Shown here in pieces: positions 24,440 through 33,314 of a DNA stretch of 64,000 nt. The notes beneath the pieces are model-generated. The model saw only the letters and a program-made list of their open reading frames with translations, made no database searches and was not told the DNA's origin. Source of the DNA: S015-6 sp964479535 (GTDB lineage Bacteria > Desulfobacterota > DSWW01); contig CAYZMM010000004.1 in assembly GCA_964479535.1 (NCBI GenBank), positions 124,001-188,000 of the forward strand. The letters run 5' to 3'. Each line of letters begins with the position of its first letter. Positions within the stretch are counted from its first letter, which is position 1. Both the position numbers and the translations under genes were made by a program.

Positions 24440-25618
24440 ATGCAGACGAACCGAAGAAACTTCCTCAGGATGCTCGGTGGGTGCGCCCTGGCGGCGGGTG
24501 CGGTTCCGTTTCTTCCCGACGCCGCAAGAGCCGCAGGTTCCGCCACTCGTTACGGACTGAGAACGCCGTCACCGGTGGCGGGAATCGACCCGGAAATGAA
24601 CCGCATGCTCCACTACGCCTCTCTGGCACCGAGCGGCCACAACAGCCAGCCCTGGTATGTGAGAATCATCGATCCTCGCAGGATGATCATCGGCGCGGCC
24701 CCGGAGAGAAGGCTGCCCGCCGTGGACCCGGACAACCGCGAGATGATGCTCTCCCTGGGAGCCTTTGTGGAGAACTTCCACCTTGCCGCCGGCGACATGG
24801 GGTACGAGGCCCGGGCAAAGGTCAAGGCAGGAAACCCCTTCGAGGAGGAGATCCTCGAGGTGACCCTCCGGAAGGGGAAGCCGACCGGCTATCCTCTCGG
24901 GCGAATGAAGATGCGCAGGACCGTAAAACAAAGATTCGATTCCCGGGAACTCAGGAAGAAGGACGTCGAGGCCCTTTCCGAGCCCTTGGCAGGGCACCTG
25001 TTCTACTTCCCACCAGGATCCGAACATGCCCTGTGCATGCAAGAGGGGACGGTGGAGGCCTTCCGGGTGCAGGCCGCGCGGGACGAGGCCCAGCAGGAGC
25101 TGGTAAGGTGGCTCCGGCTGAGCCGGGAGGCGGAAGAAAGACACCGCGACGGGCTGACCACCGCAGGGATGGAGATCTCGGGCCTGAAGGGATGGTTCGT
25201 TCGAAACTTCACCAAGCCCGCAGACTTCATGAAGCAGAGCATGCGAAGGAGAGGCGTCGAGCAGACCGCCGAACTGGCGGGAGAAGGAGGCGGCTGGTTC
25301 GTGATCACGAGCACCGGGAGCTCGGTGTCCCACCTCATCGAGACCGGTCGCGCCTTCGAAAGGATGGCCCTGCTGGCCCGGGAGAGAGGGATCGCCCTTC
25401 ATCCGATGACACAGATCCTGGAGGAAGAGGTCGGGCGCAGGGAGATCGCGGCCAACCACGATGCGGGCATGATTCCCCAGTTCGTTCTCCGCGCGGGCTA
25501 TCTGGATCCGTATCCGGACCCGGTCAGCCCCCGCCGGCCCGTGAGCTGGTTCGTCAGAGACTGGCCTCCAGGCTGCGGACGCCCATCCGGATCGGGATCA
25601 CGCAGACCGCCAGGCTGA
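24440..25618 (+). CDS. Tat-exported nitroreductase-family protein
   Basis: The product (about 392 residues) begins with a twin-arginine signal, MQTNRRNFLRMLGGCALAAG, and cleavage is likely near ARAAGSA, so it is exported folded, presumably with FMN bound. The body follows the nitroreductase fold used by Acg/TM-nitroreductase-like proteins: MNRMLHYASLAPSGHNSQPWYVRI, then MLSLGAFVENFHLAAGDMGYEA, GGGWFVITSTGSSVSHLIETGRAFERMALLARERGIALHPMTQIL. The ATG at 24440 follows GGGGAGGAGAAGATC. The last 20 residues (GCGRPSGSGSRRPPG) overlap the end of the convergent ABC permease gene by 65 bases and look unlike a protein end, so the true terminus may be shortened by a late frameshift. Expression is presumably controlled by the adjacent TetR. 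Confidence 0.83.
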   Translation: MQTNRRNFLRMLGGCALAAGAVPFLPDAARAAGSATRYGLRTPSPVAGIDPEMNRMLHYASLAPSGHNSQPWYVRIIDPRRMIIGAAPERRLPAVDPDNREMMLSLGAFVENFHLAAGDMGYEARAKVKAGNPFEEEILEVTLRKGKPTGYPLGRMKMRRTVKQRFDSRELRKKDVEALSEPLAGHLFYFPPGSEHALCMQEGTVEAFRVQAARDEAQQELVRWLRLSREAEERHRDGLTTAGMEISGLKGWFVRNFTKPADFMKQSMRRRGVEQTAELAGEGGGWFVITSTGSSVSHLIETGRAFERMALLARERGIALHPMTQILEEEVGRREIAANHDAGMIPQFVLRAGYLDPYPDPVSPRRPVSWFVRDWPPGCGRPSGSGSRRPPG

Positions 25619-27251
25619 GAAGGGCAACCAGCGCCAGGGCACCCACCACCAGAACCCAGCGGATCGGCTCTATCTCGATCCCTGCAAAGCGGGACATGAA
25701 GATGGCATTCACCGGCCACGCTTCCAGGAAGACAGCCAGGGCGACGAAGCCCATGGCCAGGATCATGTAGAGGATCGCTCCGTAGCCGGTGGCGACCTTC
25801 GCCACGTTCTCCACCAGGAACCGGGGATAGACCGCCCCGAGGCCGATACCGAGACCTACGATTCCGGCGGTGAGGAAGACCATGGTGACAGCAGAAACGG
25901 CCATCATGAAGCCGGACACGTTCAGGAACCCGTTGGACAGGACGATCAGGATCTCGGAGAGCAGGAGCAGAGGCGCCAGATACATCCAGAACTTCGACCA
26001 GAGGAACTTCCGGATCGAGATCGGCGCGCTGCGGACGAGCCAGAAGGATCTTCCCTCGATGCTCACCGCCGGGAAGACGAACCGAATCGCAACGGCGGAG
26101 ATCACGAACCCCGCCAGCCCCATGTTCAGAAAGGAAAGCAGATTCTGCAGGTAGACCGTGGACATGGGGATCTTCTTCAGATCCAGAACCCTGAAGTTGT
26201 ACAGATAGACCACGACCAAGGCCCCCAGGAGGAGAAGTTGTGTCCACTGGGTCGTGTCCCGCAGGAAGAGCCGGATGTCCTTCCTGACAATGGAACGGGT
26301 CTGTGCCCCGAGCGGCCGGGTCACGAAATCGGACGCCCGATGCAGCCAGGAGGCGGCCGCGAGCGGGCCTCCCCCTCCTTCCTGGGACCGCATCCAACCG
26401 TCCATGTAGATGCGTCCGCTCACCCACGTTCCGATGGTCACGGAAGCCATGGCCGTGCTCAGAAGCAGGAGGAAATGGAAGGTCGGTGCCCCGGAGCGGT
26501 CGAAAAGAAGCGGCACCAGAAACTCCGTGAGCCAATGGCTCGGGAGGTAGACCGAAGAGGGGGTCCGGATCACGGCGAGGAACTGAACGAACCGGTCCAG
26601 CTCCGCCTCCTCGAAGAGCCTCTCCGGCTGGAGGAACCGGAACAGCAGATAGAGGCCGATGAGAACGAGGATGGAGAGCAGAACGAGGATCTCCTTGGTC
26701 CGCCGCGCAGGAAAGAGGCGGACGAGGCCCATGGTGCAGATGATCCCCACGGCCGCGGCGATGACCAGGAGGGGAACGAACCCGAGAAGAACCGCTGCGT
26801 AGTACTCCCAGGAAGCGCTGTAGACCACTCCGTAAGCGCCGAACACGGGCAATCCGAACAGCACGATCATCCAGGAGGAGCTGATCAGGGTCTCCATGAA
26901 CTTGGCCTGGTAGATGCGCTCCAGGGGAAGGGGCAGCGAGTGGAGAAGCACCAGCTCGTCGGACAGGTAGAAGGCGGACAGGGCCGTGACGATGTTGCTG
27001 AAGACGAGCAGCGAGAAGAAGACGACCGTGATCATGGTGAGCAGCTTCACGGCCAGGATCACGCCGATCCCTTCCACGCCCTGGAAGTAGGACAGTACGC
27101 GGTAGAACAGGTAGAAGATGCCCACCCAGAAGAGAACGCCCAGGGTGAAGATCACGGCGTTCTTGATCGTCCCGGAGCCCCGGCTTCCCGTCTCTCTTTT
27201 CAAGAGGGACCGCCAGGATGGGTGCAGAAGGTGGAGAAAGGATTCTCTCAT
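25554..27251 (-). CDS. ABC-2-type exporter permease
   Basis: The 565-residue protein has about 12 hydrophobic segments grouped in two halves separated by a soluble stretch (about residues 280-330, MRSQEGGGGPLAAASWLHRASDFVTRPLG). Examples are VIFTLGVLFWVGIFYLFYRVL, AAVLLGFVPLLVIAAAVGIICTMG and MAVSAVTMVFLTAGIVGLGIGLG. This resembles the large ABC-2 exporters annotated as putative ABC exporter. It starts within the last bases of the ATPase gene (ATGA overlap 27248-27251) and is its obvious partner. Substrate unknown. Confidence 0.85.
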   Translation of the reverse strand: MRESFLHLLHPSWRSLLKRETGSRGSGTIKNAVIFTLGVLFWVGIFYLFYRVLSYFQGVEGIGVILAVKLLTMITVVFFSLLVFSNIVTALSAFYLSDELVLLHSLPLPLERIYQAKFMETLISSSWMIVLFGLPVFGAYGVVYSASWEYYAAVLLGFVPLLVIAAAVGIICTMGLVRLFPARRTKEILVLLSILVLIGLYLLFRFLQPERLFEEAELDRFVQFLAVIRTPSSVYLPSHWLTEFLVPLLFDRSGAPTFHFLLLLSTAMASVTIGTWVSGRIYMDGWMRSQEGGGGPLAAASWLHRASDFVTRPLGAQTRSIVRKDIRLFLRDTTQWTQLLLLGALVVVYLYNFRVLDLKKIPMSTVYLQNLLSFLNMGLAGFVISAVAIRFVFPAVSIEGRSFWLVRSAPISIRKFLWSKFWMYLAPLLLLSEILIVLSNGFLNVSGFMMAVSAVTMVFLTAGIVGLGIGLGAVYPRFLVENVAKVATGYGAILYMILAMGFVALAVFLEAWPVNAIFMSRFAGIEIEPIRWVLVVGALALVALLSLAVCVIPIRMGVRSLEASL

Positions 27252-28006
27252 GATCGCAGATACTCGACCACCCGGGTCATCTCCTCACCGCCGGTGAGCT
27301 GGAGGAAGATCGACTCGAGCCGCTCCGCGCCGCCTCTGGCCTGCTGCTGCAGCTCTTCCCGGGTTCCCAGGGCAATCAGCGCCCCCTTGTGGATGATACC
27401 GATGCGGTCGCACACCTCCTCGGCAACACCGAGGGTGTGCGTGGACATGAAGACGGTCCTGTCCCTGGCGCAGTATTCCCGGAAGATCGACTTGACCAGC
27501 CGCGCCCCCTGCGGGTCGAGCCCCACCATCGGCTCGTCCACGATGACGACCTCCGGGTGGTGAAGAAAGGCGGCACCCATCACGAGCCGCTGCCGCATTC
27601 CGTGGGAATAGCCCTCGATCAGCTCCCTCCGAAAATCCTCGAGGCTGAAGAGCTCGAAGGCCTCATCCATCCTCTGCTCGAGCCGCCGGTCGTCGATCCG
27701 GTAAAGCCCCCCGATGAACCGAAGGAACTCTTCCCCGGTGAGCTTCTCGTACAGGAACGGACGGTCCGGAATGAAGCCCATCCGCGACTTCGCACGAATC
27801 GGATCCGCCACGACATCGGTCCCGCCCACGAGGATGCTGCCTTCGGAAGGCTTCATCAGGCCGGCAATCATCTTGATCGTCGTGGTCTTCCCGGCGCCGT
27901 TCGGCCCGAGAAACCCGAAGACCTCGCCCCGGCGCACGTGCAGGGAAAGCCGATCGACCGCGACCAGCTCCCGGTATCGCTTGGTCACCGCGCGCAGTTC
28001 GATCAT
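27248..28006 (-). CDS. ABC transporter ATP-binding protein (exporter type)
   Basis: This 252-residue ATPase has Walker A (GPNGAGKTT), Q-loop, a weak signature (YSHGMRQRLVMGAA instead of LSGGQ), Walker B (VVIVDEPMVGLDP) and switch His (MSTHTLGVAEE). The YSHGMRQR signature is typical of ABC-2 exporters such as those for antibiotics or Cu-processing (NosF-like). It is translationally coupled to the transglutaminase gene before and the permease gene after. Confidence 0.94.
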   Translation of the reverse strand: MIELRAVTKRYRELVAVDRLSLHVRRGEVFGFLGPNGAGKTTTIKMIAGLMKPSEGSILVGGTDVVADPIRAKSRMGFIPDRPFLYEKLTGEEFLRFIGGLYRIDDRRLEQRMDEAFELFSLEDFRRELIEGYSHGMRQRLVMGAAFLHHPEVVIVDEPMVGLDPQGARLVKSIFREYCARDRTVFMSTHTLGVAEEVCDRIGIIHKGALIALGTREELQQQARGGAERLESIFLQLTGGEEMTRVVEYLRS

Positions 28007-29499
28007 CGGACCTCCAGGACGTCCATGGACAGCCGGCCGATCACCTGCGCCATCCGCATCTGCTCTTCGAGGCCCCCGTCGATGAACTTGACATGGGTCA
28101 CATCCGCGGGGAACTGCCCCATCACGGGGTCGAGGCTGATCCAGTCACCCACCCACACCTCGTTCCAGGCGTGATAGAAGAAGCCTTCGCCCATGTAGAC
28201 CAGTCCGACAACGATCCGGGCCGGGAGTCCCGCCGCACGGGCCAGCGCGGCCATGAGGGCCGCGTGCTCGTTGCAGTCTCCGGCCCCGGCCTCGAGCACC
28301 TCGAGGGCACTCGGCAGGCTCAAGGTCGGGCGTTTTTCCAGGTTCCGGTGGACCCAATTCATGAGGCGACGGGCCGCGGTCGCCGCGTCCCTCTCCTGCC
28401 CGACGATCTCGAGGGCCAGTCCCTTGATCCTCTCGTCGTCGCGCTGGAGGAAGGCGGTCTCTTCGAGGAATTCCGCCAGAGCCTCGTCCCGGACCGGGAT
28501 CAGGGTCTCGGGCAGCGAGGCCATCTCCTCTTTCACGATCTCCAACGTGGCGCCATGCAGGGTCTGTCGTCCGGCATCCATCTCGAAACCGGCCGGATCG
28601 ATCCCCTGGAGCCGGACGCGGAGAGTCTGAAGGCTCTCCGGGGCGTGCAACCGCCCACCCACCGAAACCATGGTGGAGGTGGTGATGTCCAGTGCGTCTT
28701 CGTCCCTCTTCATTCCCTTGCGGGCGCGGTCGGCATCTTCCCGCACCACGCTGAGCCCCATGGGCCCGATCCCCTTGAGAACCCGCCCCTCGCGGTCGTA
28801 CCAGAAGGTTGCCTCCAGGCCGGCATAGGTCACCTGGATCCGGAAGGCCTTCCGGCTTCCGCCGTTGAATCGGATTTCCTCCTCCTCTTCAATCGTGAGC
28901 ACCGCATCCGCTTCGCTCAGGGTCGAAGGAAGAACCACCGGGATTCGAAACGACTTGCCTGTCTCGAGGCCGTGGCTCGCCAGAAAGGGCCTCAGGTTGA
29001 GAAAGAGATAGGGCGGCCGGCGAAGGCGCAGGACCTTCTCCCGGGTCCTGCCCGCCGATTCGATCGTCAGGTGCACGGTGCGCCCTTCCACTTCGCCCAG
29101 CACCTCCATGGACACCAGGTCGGAGCGCATCTGAAACAGGAACGAAGTGGGCGCAAAGGCCCGGTCGGTCTTGCAGGTCGTGGACACCCACACCTTCTGG
29201 GGGCTGTCCATCATCTTGAGATGAGTCAGCGACTCCTCCCGGACCCGGTACCCACCGTTCTCCGGCCGGCAGGAGTGATGGATCCACCCGACCTTGCTCC
29301 CCTGGTAGTAGACCCCCATCCACGCTTCTTCCGCCACGAGCGGCTTACCCGCACCCCGGCTCAGAGCTCCGTCCACGTCTATGTAGGGAGTGCCTTGCGA
29401 GGAGAAGTGCTCGCGGTGGAGCATCAGACCGAGCATGACCAGCCAGAAACCGACCGTTGCCCCTGCAAGGATTCGTCTCAACAGGTTTCCCTTCTCCAC
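28003..29499 (-). CDS. membrane-anchored transglutaminase-like protein
   Basis: The 498-residue protein has one N-terminal membrane helix (ILAGATVGFWLVMLGLML) and a large periplasmic part. A transglutaminase/papain-like domain occupies about residues 375-475. The catalytic triad is visible: Cys in AGAGDCNEHAALMAALARAAG, His in GFFYHAWNEVWVG, Asp in WISLDPVMGQ. Members of this class can act as peptidases, ligases or, when degenerate, scaffolds; all three residues are intact here. It is the first gene of an ATGA-coupled three-gene unit with the ABC exporter, suggesting it processes or anchors the exported material. A GTG or ATG start at 29499 follows GGTGGAGAA-type sequence. Confidence 0.86.
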   Translation of the reverse strand: MEKGNLLRRILAGATVGFWLVMLGLMLHREHFSSQGTPYIDVDGALSRGAGKPLVAEEAWMGVYYQGSKVGWIHHSCRPENGGYRVREESLTHLKMMDSPQKVWVSTTCKTDRAFAPTSFLFQMRSDLVSMEVLGEVEGRTVHLTIESAGRTREKVLRLRRPPYLFLNLRPFLASHGLETGKSFRIPVVLPSTLSEADAVLTIEEEEEIRFNGGSRKAFRIQVTYAGLEATFWYDREGRVLKGIGPMGLSVVREDADRARKGMKRDEDALDITTSTMVSVGGRLHAPESLQTLRVRLQGIDPAGFEMDAGRQTLHGATLEIVKEEMASLPETLIPVRDEALAEFLEETAFLQRDDERIKGLALEIVGQERDAATAARRLMNWVHRNLEKRPTLSLPSALEVLEAGAGDCNEHAALMAALARAAGLPARIVVGLVYMGEGFFYHAWNEVWVGDWISLDPVMGQFPADVTHVKFIDGGLEEQMRMAQVIGRLSMDVLEVR

Positions 29500-30060
29500 C
29501 CGATCAGCACCTCTCGGTTCGATCCGCTTCTTAGATGCATGGAGCCACCAACATCTTCAAGCTTTTTCGTCCTTCCCTGCAATTTCCTTGAATTGCAACG
29601 ATTTTGGGCCGACTCCACCCCACTCGAACAGTAGACGCTCTCCGGATCCGAGGGTTCTGGAGGGCCCGGGCCGCCTCGGAGAAATCCTCCGTGAAAGCGT
29701 GTCCGGGATCGAACTGAGCGAGTTGTCGCAGAATCGTGAGAGCAGGCCCCGAGGATACGATCCCGACCAAAATAATCATTGACAATGGAGACCGAACAGT
29801 GATATCAGAATTCCATGTTTCCTGGTAGAATTTCTTCATAAGATCGCGGCGGATTCCTGTACGCTTTCGCCCAACCTTGTTGGAAATCTTATGTTTTCCC
29901 CCTCACCGCTTGTTCGCTTAGAGCCGACCTCAGCAAGATGTAGATGTAACAGAAAGAGGCGCCCTCCGTAACCCCACCAGAGACCTCCTGTTTCCTACGA
30001 GGGAAAAGAATAGGGCCGGACGTATGGCTGTTTTCCAACCCGAGCAGAAGGAGGAACGAA
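29500..30060. other. gene-free gap of about 560 bases
   Basis: I see no convincing gene here. The region is less GC-rich than its neighbours. A minus-strand frame at 29531-29839 has no recognisable product. A weak plus-strand promoter-like pair, TTGACA (29779-29784) and TATCAG (29803-29808, 18-base spacing), could serve the gene at 30061 through a leader of about 230 bases. GCAGAAGGAGGAACGAA just before 30061 is that gene's ribosome-binding site. Confidence 0.5.
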
Positions 30061-31398
30061 ATGCTGCGAAAGGGTTTGATACCGGTATGGGTGGGAATCC
30101 TGGCTTTGAGCGGGATGTTTCTAATGGGGCAGGATACATGGGAGCCGGAGCCGCCGCCCCCTCCCGAGACGAAGTCCATCGACCTTTGCCAGAAAGATCC
30201 GGGCACGTGGGAATGTCTGGTGGACGGAGCGAGCGGAACCGTGTCCTACCAAGTGACGGGCCAGCCCGAGTTTGTCTTTGAGCTCGCAGCGCAAGGTCTG
30301 GATCCGGAGATGGATTACCGACTCATCTATTATGTTGACACGTACAGTCCTTGGAGATCGGGAAAGCCGGTGGGCATTTGCTTGTCGAACGTGTTGACGC
30401 CGGAAACCGATGGTACGCTCGATTCCAGCGGCTCGGTGGTGACCGGAGACCTTCCCTGGCCGGACGATCTGAACTGCCCGGACGGAGCCAAGGTCTGGCT
30501 CGTCGCCGACGCGGACGCGGACTGCACGGGTCCGCGGATCCTTACGGCTTGGAATCCTGCTTCCTACCTTCTTGACGCGGTCGATCTCGACGACTGGGTG
30601 CAATTCGATGACCTCACGCAGGTCGTTCTGCCGTGCAACGAGGCACCGGTGGCGGACGCAGGGAGCGACCAGGCCGTCTCCCTGGCCGACCTGGTCACCC
30701 TGGACGGCAGCGCCAGCTATGACCCGGAATCCGAGCCCCTGACCTACACCTGGTCTCTTGTCACCAAGCCGTCCGGAAGCGCCGCAGCACTGGACAACCC
30801 GGCAGCGGCGGACCCGACCTTTACGGCGGACAAGGAAGGCCTCTACGAGGTGGAGCTCGTGGTGTACGACGGTGTCAAGGACAGTGCACCGGACACGGTC
30901 TCCGTGACAGCCACCGCGCCCACCGCTACGGTCGACCTTTGCGAAAAGGATTCGAGCTGGGTGTGCAAGGACCCGCCGGGCGCAACAGCCACGCTCACGT
31001 ACAACACGCTCGGAAACCCGGACCTCAACTTCACATTGAACGCCCAGGGTCTGGCAGCCTCCACGGACTACACGCTGATCTACTACCCCGACCCATGGCC
31101 CGGAAACGGGCTGCTCTGCCTGGCCAATGGCGTCTCGGAAAGCGACGGAACACTTGTCCTGGCGGGATCCGCAACGCCCGGCGACCTGCCTCTGATCTGC
31201 GATGACAATTGCGGAACAGGGGCCAAGATCTGGCTGGTCCCAACTGTGTACCTGGACTGCGGCGCCAAGACGATGCCGACCTGGTGTAACGCCGGGTCCA
31301 GCTGTACGCAGCTTCTCTTCGACGCCACGGACAGCGATTGGATCAACTTCGACGATCTTTCGGACGACCCGGGGGCGTGCACAGGAGGAGGGTGTTAG
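30061..31398 (+). CDS. secreted Cys-rich protein: novel domain - PKD - novel domain
   Basis: This 445-residue exported protein (signal-like residues 1-23, then a Pro stretch PEPPPPPE) contains two copies of an unrecognised domain of about 150 residues. Copy 1 (39-187) runs from SIDLCQKDPGTWEC to WVQFDDL and copy 2 (292-436) from TVDLCEKDSSWVC to WINFDDL. Both share the core FxLxAQGL...DYxLIYY, a GTL...GSxxxGDLP segment and GAKxWLV. Between them (about 190-290) lies a PKD/REJ-type Ig domain with NEAPVADAGSDQAVSLADLVTLDGSASYDPE. It ends ACTGGGC. There are many paired Cys. I cannot name the novel domain; extracellular adhesion or matrix roles are plausible. The next gene encodes a distant third copy. 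Confidence 0.72.
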   Translation: MLRKGLIPVWVGILALSGMFLMGQDTWEPEPPPPPETKSIDLCQKDPGTWECLVDGASGTVSYQVTGQPEFVFELAAQGLDPEMDYRLIYYVDTYSPWRSGKPVGICLSNVLTPETDGTLDSSGSVVTGDLPWPDDLNCPDGAKVWLVADADADCTGPRILTAWNPASYLLDAVDLDDWVQFDDLTQVVLPCNEAPVADAGSDQAVSLADLVTLDGSASYDPESEPLTYTWSLVTKPSGSAAALDNPAAADPTFTADKEGLYEVELVVYDGVKDSAPDTVSVTATAPTATVDLCEKDSSWVCKDPPGATATLTYNTLGNPDLNFTLNAQGLAASTDYTLIYYPDPWPGNGLLCLANGVSESDGTLVLAGSATPGDLPLICDDNCGTGAKIWLVPTVYLDCGAKTMPTWCNAGSSCTQLLFDATDSDWINFDDLSDDPGACTGGGC

Positions 31399-31444
31399 TA
31401 GCAGAGGAGTTCACATGGAAGCATAGGCAGACGCCCCACACGAA

Positions 31445-31496
31445 CGGCAAGAGAAGGGCGGAGATTTTTGGCCCCGCCCTTCTCTCTTGCGCCGGA
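31445..31496 (+). terminator. stem-loop between the two secreted-protein genes
   Basis: GAGAAGGGCGG (31451-31461) pairs with CCGCCCTTCTC further on, with flanking GGCAA/TTGC pairing; the loop holds ATTTTTGG. The T-run is in the loop and not after the stem, so it is not a standard intrinsic terminator and may act as an attenuator or RNA-stability element. Confidence 0.35.
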
Positions 31497-31533
31497 CCCA
31501 CGAAGAGTTTACAGCATGAGAAAGGACGTGAAC

Positions 31534-32667
31534 ATGAAGACTGGCATCGCGACTGTGACGGCGCTTTTGCTTTTCGTGTCGGCCGCACATGCCTCCGCCC
31601 TGATCCTCGCGCCTGTGGAAAGGGGCGTTGAGTACATCTACCCGGAACCGGATGACTACCAGCTTGCCGTGGTGACGCTGGATTACGAGGTCATCAACCA
31701 CAACTTCATAGCCCACCTGTCCGGAACGGGACTCAAGCCGGAGTTCACCTATCAGGTGAAGCTCGAGGGGATTCCGGCCTGCGCAGGCGGAAACGACGAG
31801 ACGAACGAGCGAATCGGGTATGCGGGAAGATGGACCTGCCTGGACTGCGAGGCTTCGCCGGCAGGGAACAATCGGTCGGATGCCCAGTACGAGGCGAACA
31901 AGCTCCTGCCCGACGGGGACCCGGACAAGGAGTGCATCGCCGGGTACCTGGTCTTCGACTGGTTCGTTGCCGATCCGAACGGAGACGCAGACGTCTGGGT
32001 CGAGACCGATGGAAGCTATCACGTCCTCTGGTGTGGGCCCACTTCGGGAAGCAACGCCGATCTCCATTCCGGATACACGCCGCCCACATCCTACTGTGAC
32101 GACGGAAAGTACTGTGCCGACCCGAACATCACACCCGAGATCGAGCGGCCCGCCTTCCAACGACTACCGGACGGGCAGTATACGGACGTCCGGTTCGTCC
32201 TCACCGAGGAAAGCTTCCACCAGAACTGCGGGACGTGGTGCTCCGTGCTGGCAAGGGAGATCCTCTTTGAGATCCAGGGGGACTACGACGCGGACGCGGA
32301 CGGCTGCGCAAACCTCATCGACCCGTATCCGAATGTGCGCAGTACGGATGCGGACGAAGACGGCTATGGGGCGGACTGCGACTGCGACGACCAGAACGAC
32401 GGCGTCCACCCCGAAGCCCTGGAGGGATCGGACCACGGGGGCACCTGCACGGACGACTTGGACAATGACTGTGACGGGTTCACGGACGAAGAGGACGAGA
32501 GCTGTGAACCGGCCGGGTCCTGGGGTGAAGCCGCGGTCGTCGAGGCCTCCGCTCTCAAACAGATCCCGGTCGAAAGGTGCTCGATCATCAATCGGTTCGT
32601 GTCTCTCCTCTTCCCGATCGGCGTGATTCTGCTCATGCGCAGGCTTTCCTCGGGCAGGAAGAGGTAG
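31534..32667 (+). CDS. secreted protein with MopE-like metal-binding motif and C-terminal anchor
   Basis: The 377-residue protein has a clear signal peptide (MKTGIATVTALLLFVSAAHA). The N-terminal part (PDDYQLAVVTLDYEVINHNFIAHLSGTGLKPEFTYQVKLEG) is distantly like the repeated domain of the preceding gene. Residues about 250-335 are an Asp-rich module: DYDADADGCANLIDPYP, STDADEDGYGADCDCDDQND and DDLDNDCDGFTDEEDESC. It matches thrombospondin-3-type and MopE putative metal-binding motifs that bind calcium or copper. The end (FVSLLFPIGVILLMRRLSSGRKR) is a hydrophobic helix plus Arg/Lys cluster, as in cleavable C-terminal sorting signals. The ATG at 31534 is preferred to one at 31516 because it gives the proper signal peptide. 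Confidence 0.72.
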   Translation: MKTGIATVTALLLFVSAAHASALILAPVERGVEYIYPEPDDYQLAVVTLDYEVINHNFIAHLSGTGLKPEFTYQVKLEGIPACAGGNDETNERIGYAGRWTCLDCEASPAGNNRSDAQYEANKLLPDGDPDKECIAGYLVFDWFVADPNGDADVWVETDGSYHVLWCGPTSGSNADLHSGYTPPTSYCDDGKYCADPNITPEIERPAFQRLPDGQYTDVRFVLTEESFHQNCGTWCSVLAREILFEIQGDYDADADGCANLIDPYPNVRSTDADEDGYGADCDCDDQNDGVHPEALEGSDHGGTCTDDLDNDCDGFTDEEDESCEPAGSWGEAAVVEASALKQIPVERCSIINRFVSLLFPIGVILLMRRLSSGRKR

Positions 32668-32779
32668 AGAAACAACACGAGAACGGAGTCTTCAGCAAGA
32701 AGGGGGCGGCCCACGCCCCCTTTCGCTTGTCAAGAGTGCAGCAAGCCGGCGTCATCCGACTCGCGCAGCAGCGGACCCG

Positions 32780-33157
32780 TCACCCGTAGCCGTACCGGTC
32801 CAGGACTTCCTCGTCGATGCCGAAGTGGTGGGCGATCTCGTGGACCACCGTGATCTCGATCTCTTCGGTCAGCTCCTCCACGGTTTCGCAGTACTCCTCG
32901 AGGGGCCGCTTGTAGATGACGATCACGTCCGGCTCCACCGTGGTGTCGAATACGCTCTTCTCACCGGCGGGAACGCCCAGGTAGGCACCGAAGAGGGTAT
33001 CTCCCTCCGGCACTTCCAGATCTTCCAGCACCTCGGGAGAGGGCTCGTCCTCCACCAGGATCGTCACTTCCCGGATGTGCTCCAGGAATTCCTCCGGTAT
33101 GCGCTCGAGTGCCTGTTCGACCGCCTGATCGAACGCTCCCGATGAGAGTCTGGGCAT
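32780..33157 (-). CDS. small zincin-like metallopeptidase (HExxH)
   Basis: This 125-residue cytosolic protein belongs to the possible zinc metallopeptidase family with a minimal zincin fold. Its C-terminus carries the HExxH motif in TVVHEIAHHFGIDEEVLDRYGYG, with the third ligand likely the His in AHHFG. The N-terminal half is FDQAVEQALERIPEEFLEHIREVTILVEDEPSPEVLE, and the central beta part is DTLFGAYLGVPAGEKS. The family is widespread, often next to respiratory or house-keeping genes, with no known substrate. It lies downstream of sdhB on the same strand with a 157-base gap. Confidence 0.87.
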   Translation of the reverse strand: MPRLSSGAFDQAVEQALERIPEEFLEHIREVTILVEDEPSPEVLEDLEVPEGDTLFGAYLGVPAGEKSVFDTTVEPDVIVIYKRPLEEYCETVEELTEEIEITVVHEIAHHFGIDEEVLDRYGYG

Positions 33158-33314
33158 GGTGTCTGCCTCTCTTTGCCGGAGTCGAGAATCCGTTCTTTGA
33201 CGTTGAAGGGGTTCAGGTCCGCCATGTTCATCCCGAACACGTGTTCCATGGTGTCGTAGACGATCTTGGCGCCGCTTCCGATATGGGTGTAGGAACTCGG
33301 CACCTTCTCATGAT

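Noticed and set aside
29531..29839. 102-codon minus-strand frame in the gap before the secreted-protein genes
   Set aside because: No recognisable product and weak initiation; could be a remnant but cannot be supported.
29930..30050. Possible c-di-GMP-type riboswitch (GGGGTTAC-like string on the minus strand)
   Set aside because: The string is on the wrong strand for the downstream gene, and the rest of the consensus, including the tetraloop receptor, is missing.
33064..33303. 79-codon GTG-started frame right after sdhB (MPSSYTHIGSGAKIVYDTMEHVFGMN...)
   Set aside because: The N-terminal part looks protein-like, but it overlaps the metallopeptidase gene by 94 bases, ends in Arg/Ser nonsense and has no clear ribosome-binding site. 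A decayed small gene remains possible.
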